Assembly (NCBI RefSeq): GCF_029891575.1
Contig: NZ_JARZHF010000009.1
Span: 186,001 to 250,000 of the forward strand
From: Salipaludibacillus daqingensis
GTDB lineage: Bacteria; Bacillota; Bacilli; Bacillales; Salisediminibacteriaceae
Length of the DNA stretch: 64,000 bases
Reading direction: 5' to 3'
Shown here: positions 1 through 8,287 of the stretch, one piece after another
Layout of the letters: each line of letters opens with the position of its first letter
How positions within the stretch are numbered: position 1 is the first letter of the stretch
Position numbers and translations under genes: made by a program
The notes under the pieces: generated by a model
What the model saw: the letters and a program-made list of their open reading frames with translations, nothing else
Databases searched by the model: none
What the model was told of the DNA's origin: nothing

Positions 1-28
1 AGTGTTTTCTCGCCTTAGAGAGAGCACT
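1..28 (+). terminator. Terminator of a gene left of the window
   Basis: An 11-bp stem (arms 1-11 and 18-28, with some G-U pairs) is followed by a T-rich stretch. It would end a + strand transcript entering from outside the window. Confidence 0.6.
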
Positions 29-84
29 TTATTTCATTATTTTTCTTTCAATACAATATATTTTTTTAATAAGGAGAGGTTAAC

Positions 85-315
85 ATGATGTCAGGAAACT
101 GGATAAACAGTGGATTTTTCGGATATGGTTTCTTTAGTATTTTCATTATTATAGCAATATTTTTTATTATCCTTTGGTTAGTTAAACCAAATCAATCTTC
201 ATCAGTTTCTTATTCCAGTAATGGAGCACTCGATACGTTGAAAATGCGCCTTGCAAAAGGAGAAATGACAGAAGAAGAATACGACCGATTAAGACGAAAA
301 ATAGAGCAATCATAG
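85..315 (+). CDS. SHOCT-domain small membrane protein
   Basis: A 76-residue protein with one hydrophobic membrane segment (about residues 12-34), a short polar linker, and a C-terminal SHOCT motif (LKMRLAKGEMTEEEYDRLRR, about residues 52-71). SHOCT is a short C-terminal module found on many small membrane proteins and thought to mediate oligomerisation; no enzymatic role is implied. The start is set by a good ribosome binding site, AAGGAGAGG, about 5 bases before the first of two adjacent ATGs. It stands alone on the + strand, with a terminator before it and a convergent gene after it. Small SHOCT proteins are common in copper and metal gene clusters of Firmicutes, which fits the nearby CopA, but its function is unknown. 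Confidence 0.75.
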   Translation: MMSGNWINSGFFGYGFFSIFIIIAIFFIILWLVKPNQSSSVSYSSNGALDTLKMRLAKGEMTEEEYDRLRRKIEQS

Positions 316-369
316 TAATAAAAATAACTTCTAAATTTACTGTCTCGATTACTCTTCATTTTAAGTAAG

Positions 370-406
370 AAACTCCCTCACCTTTTAAAGATCGTCGGGG
401 GAGTTT
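370..406 (-). terminator. Terminator overlapping the end of the AbrB-like gene
   Basis: Arms 370-377 and 399-406 form an 8-bp perfect stem. On the - strand the hairpin is followed by a moderately T-rich stretch. It overlaps the last codons and stop of the gene ending at 385. Confidence 0.45.
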
Positions 407-765
407 CCCACTTCTTCTCTCCTTTCATAAGCTAAATGATTTTTCTTTAATATTACCCCATTAAATTCATTATCCACAAAAATAGATAAGCGGTCGCCTT
501 CTTTTAATTTCACAAGATTTTTTATTTCTGATGGAATTCGAACCGCGCCATTTTGAGTAATAAGCATCCGATTTTCGACCGTTTGAGTATCTGATCGATA
601 AATCGTAATGTCATTTGACTTCTCATCAAATCTAACAAACACTTCATCTCTAGGAAAAAAAGATACTAGTTTCCTTATCCCGGCTGGTACTAATATCGTT
701 TGATCCTTTTTAAACTTACAGACGCGCTTTGTATCATATATTGACCTTTTTATAACTCCATTCAC
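385..765 (-). CDS. Tandem SpoVT/AbrB-fold protein, putative transcriptional regulator
   Basis: A 126-residue protein that looks like two AbrB/MazE swapped-hairpin units in a row. The second (about residues 66-112) is clear: LITQNGAVRIPSEIKN then LKEGDRLSIFVD then GVILKK matches the AbrB pattern of I-x-x-x-G-x-V-x-IP-x-E-I then L-x-x-GD then I-x-L. The first (about 15-60, with ILVPAGIRKLV and DEVFVRF) is a weaker version. AbrB-type proteins bind DNA as dimers, and a tandem copy could act as a pseudo-dimer. Translation starts at GTG 765, because GAGGTG lies 7 bases upstream and the nearby ATG is followed directly by a stop. Its promoter carries the shared TTCAN-N6-TTCAN box. The target genes are unknown. 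Confidence 0.65.
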   Translation of the reverse strand: MNGVIKRSIYDTKRVCKFKKDQTILVPAGIRKLVSFFPRDEVFVRFDEKSNDITIYRSDTQTVENRMLITQNGAVRIPSEIKNLVKLKEGDRLSIFVDNEFNGVILKKNHLAYERREEVGNSPDDL

Positions 766-798
766 ATTTTCTCACCTCTATGTTTTCACTATCGCTTC

Positions 799-830
799 AT
801 TGTAATCTTATTATTTGAAGAAAGTTTGAA
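799..830 (-). promoter_or_regulatory. Candidate response-regulator box and promoter (copy 1)
   Basis: On the - strand: TTCAA (830-826), six bases, TTCAA (819-815), ten bases, then -10 TACAAT (804-799). It drives the tandem AbrB-like gene. The two half-sites lie 11 bp apart, one helical turn, as for OmpR-family activators, and they cover the -35 position. Six other promoters in the window share this exact spacing. Confidence 0.6.
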
Positions 831-856
831 GTTTGTATGTGAAATTTCCCTAAATC

Positions 857-900
857 AATAAGTAAATGAACACCAAAATTTTGGTGTTCATTTACTTATT
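857..900. repeat. 44-bp perfect palindrome
   Basis: Two 22-bp arms (857-878 and 879-900) are exact reverse complements with no loop bases between them. It lies between the promoter of the AbrB-like gene and the next + strand gene. It could be a large regulator-binding site, a bidirectional terminator without the usual loop, or the scar of a small inverted duplication. No T-run typical of a terminator follows directly. Confidence 0.9.
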
Positions 901-1064
901 ATCTTTCTGTACCTTTCATATTTATAAAAAATGGGACATACCTTTAATCAATAGAGTTAAAAAGGGAGGGCAAGATGCTGGAACACTTCTCTACTTAATT
1001 TTGAAGGTAAATCAAATCACTTTTTATTTCAGTTATGGTTTAAAATCGATCAGGAGGTATAATC

Positions 1065-1628
1065 ATGCTTAGTATTATCATTTTTTTCAGCTTAACAATA
1101 ATCATTCTATATCGTTTACTGACAATGATCAAAAACAAAACGGATGCCATGGAAGGCATGGTTCTCACCATGTCACTCAGCATGGCTCTCGGTTTAATCG
1201 TTGGCATCATTGTCGCCCTTCCACTAGAAGGTCACTTACTCTTATCTACTCTTGTAAGTGTTGCAATTGCCTCATTAATTGGCCTCCTGATCGGTCTTCT
1301 TTTCAGCTACCATGCTAGTTTCGAAGGTGTGTTTAGTGGATTAATGTCCGCAATGATGGCTGTCATGATTGTTGAGATGATACCTATGGAGCATCGGTAT
1401 ATTTTCCTTTTTGCTAGTAGTATGTTTTTCATTTTGACTACCGTCTTTTGTTTCATGTTTCTCCTTTTTAGGAAAAATCAAAAAAACAACATGTCGATTG
1501 TATATTTTGGCGCGATCATATGGGTTATTTTCGCTTTTTTTATCCTTCTAACGAACACTCCTACATCATTTGAACAGATTGAGGATGAACATGAGTACCA
1601 TACCTTTTCGATCGAGCGTTTTCGTTAA
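1065..1628 (+). CDS. Met-rich polytopic membrane protein of unknown function
   Basis: A 187-residue protein with about five hydrophobic segments (near residues 3-20, 33-55, 58-82, 85-108 and 112-165) and an acidic C-terminal tail. The middle is rich in Met and Gly (for example MEGMVLTMSLSMALG and LMSAMMAVMIVEMIPM). Met-rich membrane segments can bind Cu(I), and CopA lies next to it on the opposite strand, so a link with copper is possible, but this is inference. AGGAGG lies 7 bases before the ATG. I do not recognise a characterised family. Confidence 0.7.
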   Translation: MLSIIIFFSLTIIILYRLLTMIKNKTDAMEGMVLTMSLSMALGLIVGIIVALPLEGHLLLSTLVSVAIASLIGLLIGLLFSYHASFEGVFSGLMSAMMAVMIVEMIPMEHRYIFLFASSMFFILTTVFCFMFLLFRKNQKNNMSIVYFGAIIWVIFAFFILLTNTPTSFEQIEDEHEYHTFSIERFR

Positions 1629-1652
1629 TTGGATCTACTCTGAAGAAAAAAA

Positions 1653-1688
1653 GAAAGAGAAGGGATAAACTTCCCACTCTCTTCTTTC
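1653..1688 (-). terminator. copA: Terminator between the membrane-protein gene and copA
   Basis: An imperfect GA-rich/TC-rich hairpin with a short loop around 1666-1671. On the - strand the stem is followed by a long T-rich run, as expected for the end of copA. It may also stop the convergent + strand transcript. Confidence 0.6.
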
Positions 1689-1705
1689 CGAAACAATTTC
1701 ATTGA

Positions 1706-4174
1706 TTAACTTTGCGGAATAGATTTAAACTTTTTTAACCTAAGTGTATTTAGTACAACCGAAACGGAACTAAACGCCATAGCGGCACCCGCTAACGCTG
1801 GATTAAGAAATATACCGATGAAAGGATATAAAACACCCGCTGCCACTGGGATGAGTACGATATTATATCCGAAAGCCCAACCAAGGTTTTGCCAGATCAT
1901 CCGCATGGTTGCTTTTGATAACCTTAAAGCTGTGACGACACTCATGACATCACCTCTCATCAATGTGACGTTTGCTGTTTCTACCGCCACATCTGTTCCT
2001 GTTCCAATGGCAATACCTACATCTGCTTGCGCCAAAGCTGGTGCATCGTTAATCCCGTCTCCTACCATGGCAACGATCTTTCCATTTTGTTGCAGAGATT
2101 TCACTTCTGCTGCCTTATTTTCTGGGAGAACTTCGGCAATATAATCATCTATGCCCGCTTCCTTTGCAATTGCTCTCGCTGTTCTCTCATGATCACCTGT
2201 AATCATCACAACTTCCATGTTCATCTTTTTCAATGCTTGAATAGCTCGCACTGTATCTTTTTTCAACGTATCAGCGACTGCAATAACACCAGCAAACTCC
2301 CCATTAACGGCAACATACATTGGTGTTTTCCCTTGATCAGCTAATTCCGTTGCTTGACCTTCTATTTTCTTATCGAGTGAAATATTATTTTCTTGCATCA
2401 AGAGGAGATTCCCAATAAATACATCGAAATGATCTAGCTTGGCCGTTAACCCTCTTCCTGTAATAGAGTTGAAATTATCCACATCCCTGATGTCTACATT
2501 TCTATCTTTCGCATGGTGAACAATCGCTTCACCTAAAGGATGTTCGGATGCTTTTTCAACGGAGGCGACGATCGATAGAAACTCTTCTTCGGTAAATGTT
2601 GATTCTGTTAGGATGTCTGTTACTTCCGGTTTCCCTTCTGTGATCGTCCCTGTTTTATCTAGAACGACCGTCGTTACTTTATTTGCTCTTTCTAAACTCG
2701 TTGCATCCTTAATTAAAATTCCATTTTCCGCGCCTTTTTCCGTCCCAACCATAATAGCTGTAGGTGTAGCTAACCCTAACGCACAAGGGCACGCAATGAT
2801 TAACACTGCGATGAAGGATGTTAGTCCGACAATAAATGCTGGTTCAGGTCCAATCATCCACCACAGTCCAAAACTGAATGTTGCTAATACAACCACTGCT
2901 GGCACAAAGTAAGCAGCAACGACATCAACGACTCGTTGGATCGGTGCTTTCGATCCTTGTGCTTCATTCACCATTCGAATGATTTGCGCCAAGGCAGTGT
3001 CCTTGCCTATTTTGGTTGCTTTGATAACAAAACTACCAGTTTTATTAATCGTCGCACCAATTACTTCATCTCCTTTTTCCTTTTCAACCGGTATAGACTC
3101 TCCCGTTAACATCGATTCATCGACCGAAGAATTTCCTTTTATAACGATTCCATCGACTGCGATTTTTTCCCCTGGTCTTACGAGAATTTCATCATCTATG
3201 ATAACTTCTTCAATGGGAATTTCCGTTTCTTCTCCTTCTCTAATAACAATAGCTGTTTTCGCTTGCAAGCCCATTAACTTTTTGATAGCCATGGACGTTT
3301 GTCCTTTCGCCTTCGCCTCTAAATAACGTCCGAGAATGATCAACGTCGTAATAACTGTTGTCACGTCATAATAAAGTTGGTAAGGAAACCCCATCCCTGT
3401 TAATGTTTCTGGAAACAGTGTCATCGCTCCACTATAAAGCCAGGCAGAGGTCGTTCCCATCGCTACAAGAACGTTCATATCTGCGGATTTATTTCTCAAC
3501 ACTTTATAACTGCTTGTGTAAAATCTCATCCCTGGACCTAATTGGACAAAACTTGTTAATATTAGTAGCACATATGGGCTCGACATAAATTCTGGAACCC
3601 AAGCACCCCACTCTGGCATCATATGAGGAATACTTCCGATAAGCACAAACGTTGTAAGTAATGCACCTAACGTGAAATCCCTCTTTAGTTTTGAAATTTC
3701 TTTCTTTTGATGGTCTTCTTGATCTTCTGAATTCTCTTGTTCTAACACACTGGCATCATACCCAATTTTCTTTACTGCTGCTGTGATAAGAGAAGGATCA
3801 AAATTTTTATTATTCACCTTCACTTGTGCCTGATGAGAAGCTAAATTAACACTTACCTCTTCCACACCATCGATTTTACCAATCTTTTTTTCTACACGAT
3901 TAACACAAGATGCACATGTCATCCCTTGCACGGAAAACAACCAACTTTGTTCGTCATTCTCATTTATTCGATTCGCTTCATAACCAGTTTTCTCAATCGC
4001 ATTAATAACTTGCTCATCGGAAAGGCGTTCAGGGTCTAATGTGACTTGTGATTCATTAGTAGCTAGGTTCACACTAACATCTTCTACACCATCGATTTTT
4101 AACAGAGATTTCTCTACTCGGTTGACACAAGACGCACATGTCATCCCTTTCACTAAGAAACGTTTTGTTACCAT
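1706..4174 (-). CDS. copA: Copper-exporting P1B-type ATPase CopA
   Basis: An 822-residue P-type ATPase that pumps Cu(I) out of the cytoplasm across the membrane. Two N-terminal HMA metal-binding domains each carry GMTCASC (near residues 10-16 and 84-90). The ion-binding CPC motif in ACPCALG, the phosphorylation motif DKTGT, the actuator motif LTGES, the P1B signature SEHPLG and the hinge motif GDGINDAP are all present, so the enzyme looks complete. Length and two-HMA layout match Bacillus CopA. AGGAGG sits 6-7 bases before ATG 4174. A CsoR-type operator lies about 50 bases upstream. No copZ chaperone gene is adjacent, unlike the usual copZA operon, and the CsoR-family gene in this window (22869-23129) looks like CstR instead, so CopZ and CsoR are presumably encoded elsewhere. 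Confidence 0.97.
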   Translation of the reverse strand: MVTKRFLVKGMTCASCVNRVEKSLLKIDGVEDVSVNLATNESQVTLDPERLSDEQVINAIEKTGYEANRINENDEQSWLFSVQGMTCASCVNRVEKKIGKIDGVEEVSVNLASHQAQVKVNNKNFDPSLITAAVKKIGYDASVLEQENSEDQEDHQKKEISKLKRDFTLGALLTTFVLIGSIPHMMPEWGAWVPEFMSSPYVLLILTSFVQLGPGMRFYTSSYKVLRNKSADMNVLVAMGTTSAWLYSGAMTLFPETLTGMGFPYQLYYDVTTVITTLIILGRYLEAKAKGQTSMAIKKLMGLQAKTAIVIREGEETEIPIEEVIIDDEILVRPGEKIAVDGIVIKGNSSVDESMLTGESIPVEKEKGDEVIGATINKTGSFVIKATKIGKDTALAQIIRMVNEAQGSKAPIQRVVDVVAAYFVPAVVVLATFSFGLWWMIGPEPAFIVGLTSFIAVLIIACPCALGLATPTAIMVGTEKGAENGILIKDATSLERANKVTTVVLDKTGTITEGKPEVTDILTESTFTEEEFLSIVASVEKASEHPLGEAIVHHAKDRNVDIRDVDNFNSITGRGLTAKLDHFDVFIGNLLLMQENNISLDKKIEGQATELADQGKTPMYVAVNGEFAGVIAVADTLKKDTVRAIQALKKMNMEVVMITGDHERTARAIAKEAGIDDYIAEVLPENKAAEVKSLQQNGKIVAMVGDGINDAPALAQADVGIAIGTGTDVAVETANVTLMRGDVMSVVTALRLSKATMRMIWQNLGWAFGYNIVLIPVAAGVLYPFIGIFLNPALAGAAMAFSSVSVVLNTLRLKKFKSIPQS

Positions 4175-4222
4175 TAGTCATCCTCCTCTTTCTAAACTTC
4201 CCTACTTCTATATTTTCTATAT

Positions 4223-4244
4223 TACCATACCTAGGTAGGGTATA
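4223..4244 (-). promoter_or_regulatory. CsoR-type operator upstream of copA
   Basis: On the - strand it reads TACCCTACCTAGGTATGG, close to the B. subtilis CsoR operator pattern TACCCTAC-N-GGGTATGG as I remember it. It sits between the copA start and the upstream terminator, where a copper-responsive repressor would act. Confidence 0.65.
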
Positions 4245-4260
4245 CAACAATTAGAAATAA

Positions 4261-4289
4261 AAAGTTCTTGTTTCAAACACAAGAACTTT
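4261..4289 (-). terminator. Terminator of the small secreted-protein gene
   Basis: An 11-bp perfect stem (4261-4271 with 4279-4289) just after the stop at 4298. On the - strand it is followed by TTATTTCTAATT. It separates this gene from copA. Confidence 0.8.
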
Positions 4290-4297
4290 GTCATTTC

Positions 4298-4480
4298 TTA
4301 GTCATTCCCGTGGCAAGTGTTATACATTGCTTTCAAATCATCTTCAGACGAGTCAGGGTGCATTTGTTGCATGAAAGGAAGCATTTCTTGAAAATCACCA
4401 TTGTAATTGCTTGCCCAAACTGATGATCCTATTCCAAAAACCAACCCTAAAGAAAGTATTCCAGCCAGTAATTTTTTCAT
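4298..4480 (-). CDS. Small exported protein with a C-terminal CHG motif
   Basis: A 60-residue protein: signal peptide MKKLLAGILSLGLVFGIGSS with likely cleavage after VWA (about residue 24), then a mature part of about 35 residues ending in MYNTCHGND. A longer frame upstream exists, but ATG 4480 has the better start, with a GGGG-containing site about 10 bases upstream and a signal peptide beginning at the ATG. The single Cys-His pair could bind metal or heme-like ligands, but no family function is established. Similar small proteins sit beside copper pumps in other Bacillaceae. Its promoter has the shared response-regulator box, and the adjacent TCS1 genes lie immediately upstream on the same strand. 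Confidence 0.6.
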   Translation of the reverse strand: MKKLLAGILSLGLVFGIGSSVWASNYNGDFQEMLPFMQQMHPDSSEDDLKAMYNTCHGND

Positions 4481-4521
4481 TTTCAATTCATCCCCTTTCG
4501 TATGTTTCAGCCTCACCTTAA

Positions 4522-4553
4522 ACAATACGAAATAAAAATGAAGAAACAATGAA
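4522..4553 (-). promoter_or_regulatory. Candidate response-regulator box and promoter (copy 2)
   Basis: On the - strand: TTCAT (4553-4549), six bases, TTCAT (4542-4538), ten bases, -10 TATTGT (4527-4522). It drives the small CHG protein gene starting at 4480 and lies just downstream of the TCS1 histidine kinase gene. Confidence 0.55.
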
Positions 4554-4598
4554 GTTAGATGCTTTCTTTCCATGCAATTGTAACCGTTCATAAAATCG

Positions 4599-6044
4599 TC
4601 ACTTCATAAGCGGGATGTAAAGATAAAATGTCGTCCCTACTCCTTTTTCACTCTCTACTTTCACATGCCCCTTATGGGCTAATATAATTTCCTTAACAAT
4701 TGCCAATCCCAATCCTGTCCCACTTTCGTCACGGGAACGAGACGGATCTGTTTTATAAAAACGCTCCCATATGAAATCAATTTTGTCTGCCTCCATTCCT
4801 TCGCCCGTATCAGAAATTTCAAAAACGAGCATTTTCTCTTTTTTATAACAAGATAGATTTATTTGTCCTTGAACTCCTGTATATCGAATCGCATTTTCCA
4901 ACAAATTTATCAGTGCTTGTTCCATTCGGAAGGAGTCAAGCAAAATAGTATCATTTTTAATCGATGGATCAATCGTTAACGATGCTGTAATCTCCTTTTG
5001 ATCAAACATGATTGCTCTACTCTGAAAAAGAGGATGGAGCCATTCCGTCAAATCAACGGTATCATAATGAAGGTGAATTTTTCCTTCTTCTAGTTTTGTT
5101 AAAAGAAATAAATCACTCACCAGATTTTCCATTCTTCTTGCTTCATCATAAATAACTTGTAAATTCCGCTTCCATCCCTCATGATCAACCTTTTCGGAGT
5201 CTTTCATCAACGCTGAGTAACCCTTAATATACGTGATGGGGGTACGCAAATCATGAGAAATGTGAGATATAAACTGTCTTCTCGTATCCCGGTATTCTTT
5301 TAATTGTCTTGTCATTTGTTGAATATTCAAACCTAACTGTCCGACCTCATCTTTGCCTTTCGTATCGATGTCGATATCGAAATCACCTTTAGCAATATCT
5401 TCCGTCCGTTTACTCATTTCATTTAATGGATTAGATACTCTCTTCGTCAAATACAAAATGAACGCATATCCGATAATAAACGTCAGTGCACCCATCACTA
5501 AAAGAAGTAACAAAAGATTCATTCTCGCACTATTTAAGTCCCCAGTATCTTGGTCAATGAACACATACCCTATCGTTTCCCCTGTCTCACTTTCAATTTC
5601 TGTTGTGCCCCAAACATGAGGGATGTGAAATGCCATCGATGTATCCACTTGTTCCGTAAAAGATATTCGGTGATGAGTAGCTACTTCATCCCGATTTTCC
5701 TCTATAAATACACGATATTCACCAACTAATTCTGATTCTACATTTTCTGACTCAAAAATGAGATCCAAGTTTTCATCAGTAATGATTAAGTAACTATCTT
5801 TCCCAGTCTCTAACATATTCAAGTAATTTAATACTTCTTCATTTTGCTCCGACTTTAATAAACTTGCATGAGCAGACAGACGTTCTTCCACCTCTGATAT
5901 TAAATGATCCTGATAAAAATTCGTCGTAATCCAATGGGCGCCACTTATAATAAAAATAATTAATAAAAGTAATGATACCATCACCCACGTCGTAATTCTC
6001 ATCGCTAAACTTTGTTGTAAACTAGTGATTATTCGACGAATCAT
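4599..6044 (-). CDS. Sensor histidine kinase of TCS1
   Basis: A membrane histidine kinase of about 481 residues. Order: short cytoplasmic N-terminus, TM1 (about 18-42), an extracytoplasmic sensor region of about 130 residues, TM2 (about 176-200), HAMP, DHp with HISHDLRTPI, then the ATPase domain with N-box ENAIRYT, G1 DTGEGM and G2 GTGLGLAIV. All catalytic motifs are intact. I place the start at ATG 6044, because AAGGTGG lies 6 bases upstream; it overlaps the end of the response regulator gene by 23 bases, so the pair is translationally coupled. The signal is unknown. Neighbouring CopA, a His-rich lipoprotein and wall-related genes suggest metal or envelope stress, which is inference. Confidence 0.9.
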   Translation of the reverse strand: MIRRIITSLQQSLAMRITTWVMVSLLLLIIFIISGAHWITTNFYQDHLISEVEERLSAHASLLKSEQNEEVLNYLNMLETGKDSYLIITDENLDLIFESENVESELVGEYRVFIEENRDEVATHHRISFTEQVDTSMAFHIPHVWGTTEIESETGETIGYVFIDQDTGDLNSARMNLLLLLLVMGALTFIIGYAFILYLTKRVSNPLNEMSKRTEDIAKGDFDIDIDTKGKDEVGQLGLNIQQMTRQLKEYRDTRRQFISHISHDLRTPITYIKGYSALMKDSEKVDHEGWKRNLQVIYDEARRMENLVSDLFLLTKLEEGKIHLHYDTVDLTEWLHPLFQSRAIMFDQKEITASLTIDPSIKNDTILLDSFRMEQALINLLENAIRYTGVQGQINLSCYKKEKMLVFEISDTGEGMEADKIDFIWERFYKTDPSRSRDESGTGLGLAIVKEIILAHKGHVKVESEKGVGTTFYLYIPLMK

Positions 6045-6732
6045 ACGTATCCACCTTATATCCAATGCCCCAAACGGTTTCGATAACCGTTCCTTCGTAT
6101 CCCTCTATTTTCAACTTTTCTCGAATGTTTTTAATATGAGTATCTACGGTTCTTAAATCTCCGTCATATGGCATTTGCCACTCTAAGTTCAATAGTTGTT
6201 CTCGGCTATAGACTCTACCTGGATTCGTTGCTAATCGATGAAAAATAGAATATTCTTTTTTCGTCAATGGTAGAGGAACTCCCCCATAAATAATTTGATA
6301 TTTATTTGGATAAAAATCCAATCCTTTCAGATGAAAAGATTGATCGGCTGTTTTTTGTAACTGAGATCTCCTTAATACAGATTCAATCCTAGCCGTAAGT
6401 TCTCTCGGTTCAAATGGTTTCACGATATAATCGTCTGCCCCTAACTGCAATCCTTGGACGACCCGTTCCGTATCTCCTAATGCAGACAGTAGAATGACTG
6501 GTGTTTTCCGATCTAATTCTTGACGTAACATTTTCAATAATTCAAAGCCGTCAATTTCAGGCATCATAATATCCAATATCACAATCGAAATGTTATGATT
6601 GTTAATTGCTTCTATTGCTTCTATTCCATTTGTCGCTTCAGAAACGTGATAATTCTTCTCTGATAAACAAAGCTTTAATAACGTCCTCATCTCTTGCTCA
6701 TCATCAACAATGAGAATTCGTTTTTCCTTCAT
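6022..6732 (-). CDS. OmpR-family response regulator of TCS1
   Basis: A two-domain response regulator of about 236 residues. The receiver domain has the acidic pair DDE near residue 10, the phospho-acceptor in VILDIMMPEIDGF (about residue 53) and the Lys of IVKPFEP. The C-terminal winged helix (about 130-230) has the OmpR-type ending with RTVDTHIKNIREKL and GIGYKV. Two ATGs are possible, 6738 and 6732; the second is better spaced from GAGAGGG. It is the best candidate for the factor binding the TTCAN-N6-TTCAN boxes that flank this locus on both sides, although TCS2 is also possible. No copy of that box precedes the gene itself. Confidence 0.9.
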   Translation of the reverse strand: MKEKRILIVDDEQEMRTLLKLCLSEKNYHVSEATNGIEAIEAINNHNISIVILDIMMPEIDGFELLKMLRQELDRKTPVILLSALGDTERVVQGLQLGADDYIVKPFEPRELTARIESVLRRSQLQKTADQSFHLKGLDFYPNKYQIIYGGVPLPLTKKEYSIFHRLATNPGRVYSREQLLNLEWQMPYDGDLRTVDTHIKNIREKLKIEGYEGTVIETVWGIGYKVDTYDSSNNH

Positions 6733-6795
6733 CGTCATTCACCCTCTCGTTCATTCTATTGTATCTTATTTTGGAATTTCATATCATATAAACAA

Positions 6796-6826
6796 GGAGG
6801 GACTCAACATATGTTTGAGCCCCTCC
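6796..6826 (-). terminator. Terminator of the His-rich lipoprotein gene
   Basis: Arms 6796-6809 and 6811-6826 pair almost completely (GGAGG with CCTCC, CTCAACA with TGTTTGAG) and are followed on the - strand by TTGTTTAT. It separates the lipoprotein gene from TCS1. Confidence 0.75.
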
Positions 6827-6836
6827 GTTAGATCTT

Positions 6837-8156
6837 TTAATGATCACCGTGTTCGCCAGCAATTTCTAATTTCTCATCAAGAATACCTTGAATTGAAAAT
6901 GGAACATGGTCCACTCCTGCCAACAAATATGAATGATTGTATGGTCCTCCCATAGGGTTGTCATCAAAAGTAGGGCGAATGTCCGCTAAATATTCATACA
7001 AACTTTCTGTTACTTCCCCATCTTCTAACCAAACAAGCGGGGCATGTTTCCCTAAGTGACCTAATGCCGATCCTGTTATTGCCATATCTGGTGTTTCAGT
7101 TGAGATGAAACTCAGACCGTGTCCTGGCTCATCTTGTCCCCATCCTACTGTGGTATCAGGATCTTGATATTTAGCAAATTCAATAGACATTTCCGTTGGT
7201 GTTTCTCCACTTATTCGTTCCACTTCTCCATACTCACTCAAAGAATCGATCGTATCAGATTCGATCATCTCTTCAGAACCTAATACATAAATTTTTGCAT
7301 TGCCTTCTCTTTTCTCCAGAGCTTCGACCGTTGATTCCGGCACTCCTGAGTTATCTACATATAGAAGTGACTCATTCATATGAGCGATCCAGTTACTAGC
7401 GATCAACGAATAATGTTTCGCCTCTTCTTCCGATGATGCAACGATAACAGACTCTGGAACATCACCAATCATATCAGAAAAATAGTCATCGATATCAGCA
7501 GCAAATCCAGCTGCGTCATTGCCATCAAACTCTTCCAAATTAAAATCGTTCAGGTGAGATAACGTCTCCTCACTTGCATCTCCAATAACCATTAATTCTA
7601 CGCCATCTTCATTTCCAATTGGATTCAATCTCTCTATTTCTGTCAACACCTCATCTGATATCTCTCCATCCTCCATAAATAAGACTGGTCCATCGTTTGG
7701 ATGATGAATGAGCGTTGTACTAACAAGAGATTTTTGCCAATCTTCAAGAGGTGCCAATATGATCGTACCTGGCTGATTTTCCTCATGTGTTGCTGGCCAC
7801 ACTAATTGCGAAGTATAGATAGACATATCCACCGCTGAGTTTGCATCCAACCTTGTGACGTTTTTTGTTTGGTTATGCATCAGTGACTCTTCTGCATTAG
7901 GATTCATATTCTCTGGTTCAGAAGCAAATTCATCGTGTTGTCCGTCACTATGACCATGATCAGCCATATGATCATTCCCATCGTTTTCATTCTCATTTTC
8001 ATGGTTATTCATGTTCCCATCGTCTGAATGAACTTCATTATTGTTCTCTTGATTATTCATGTTGTTATTTGCCAAATTGTTCTCCTCATCATCTGCACAA
8101 GCTGAAATGATGAAGGCCGTTGATAAAATTGTTAATGAACTTATTAATTTTCTCAT
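6837..8156 (-). CDS. His/Asn-rich lipoprotein with cell-wall-binding (CWB2-like) repeats
   Basis: A 439-residue lipoprotein. The signal peptide ends at lipobox ISAC (Cys 20). Then comes a low-complexity Asn/Asp/His/Glu-rich linker (about 22-80) with many His, including HMADHGHSDGQHDE, suited to loose metal binding. The rest (about 95-439) has repeated alpha/beta units with motifs such as GTIILAPLEDW, PVLFMEDGEIS, IYVLGSEEMI and APLVWLEDGEV, resembling the putative cell-wall-binding repeat 2 family. The C-terminus again is GEHGDH. AGGAGG is well placed before ATG 8156. Its promoter carries box copy 3, and TCS1 follows it. A role in binding extracytoplasmic metal or sensing the wall is inference. 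Confidence 0.7.
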   Translation of the reverse strand: MRKLISSLTILSTAFIISACADDEENNLANNNMNNQENNNEVHSDDGNMNNHENENENDGNDHMADHGHSDGQHDEFASEPENMNPNAEESLMHNQTKNVTRLDANSAVDMSIYTSQLVWPATHEENQPGTIILAPLEDWQKSLVSTTLIHHPNDGPVLFMEDGEISDEVLTEIERLNPIGNEDGVELMVIGDASEETLSHLNDFNLEEFDGNDAAGFAADIDDYFSDMIGDVPESVIVASSEEEAKHYSLIASNWIAHMNESLLYVDNSGVPESTVEALEKREGNAKIYVLGSEEMIESDTIDSLSEYGEVERISGETPTEMSIEFAKYQDPDTTVGWGQDEPGHGLSFISTETPDMAITGSALGHLGKHAPLVWLEDGEVTESLYEYLADIRPTFDDNPMGGPYNHSYLLAGVDHVPFSIQGILDEKLEIAGEHGDH

Positions 8157-8250
8157 GTTGTGTCTTCCTCCTAATGTAAATTTGTAATTCTTTCTCGAAA
8201 CTTTTGTATCTTTGTTCCATTAAATCTTTCATTTCTATGGACTACTTTTA

Positions 8251-8282
8251 AATATACGTTGCTTTTTTGAAGAAAGTTTGAA
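8251..8282 (-). promoter_or_regulatory. Candidate response-regulator box and promoter (copy 3)
   Basis: On the - strand: TTCAA (8282-8278), six bases, TTCAA (8271-8267), ten bases, -10 TATATT (8256-8251). It drives the His-rich lipoprotein gene. The core is identical over 17 bases to copy 1. Confidence 0.65.
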
Positions 8283-8287
8283 GTTTT

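Noticed and set aside
866-1072. Open frame of 68 codons
   Set aside because: It begins inside the 44-bp palindrome, has no ribosome binding site, and ends inside the well-supported gene at 1065.
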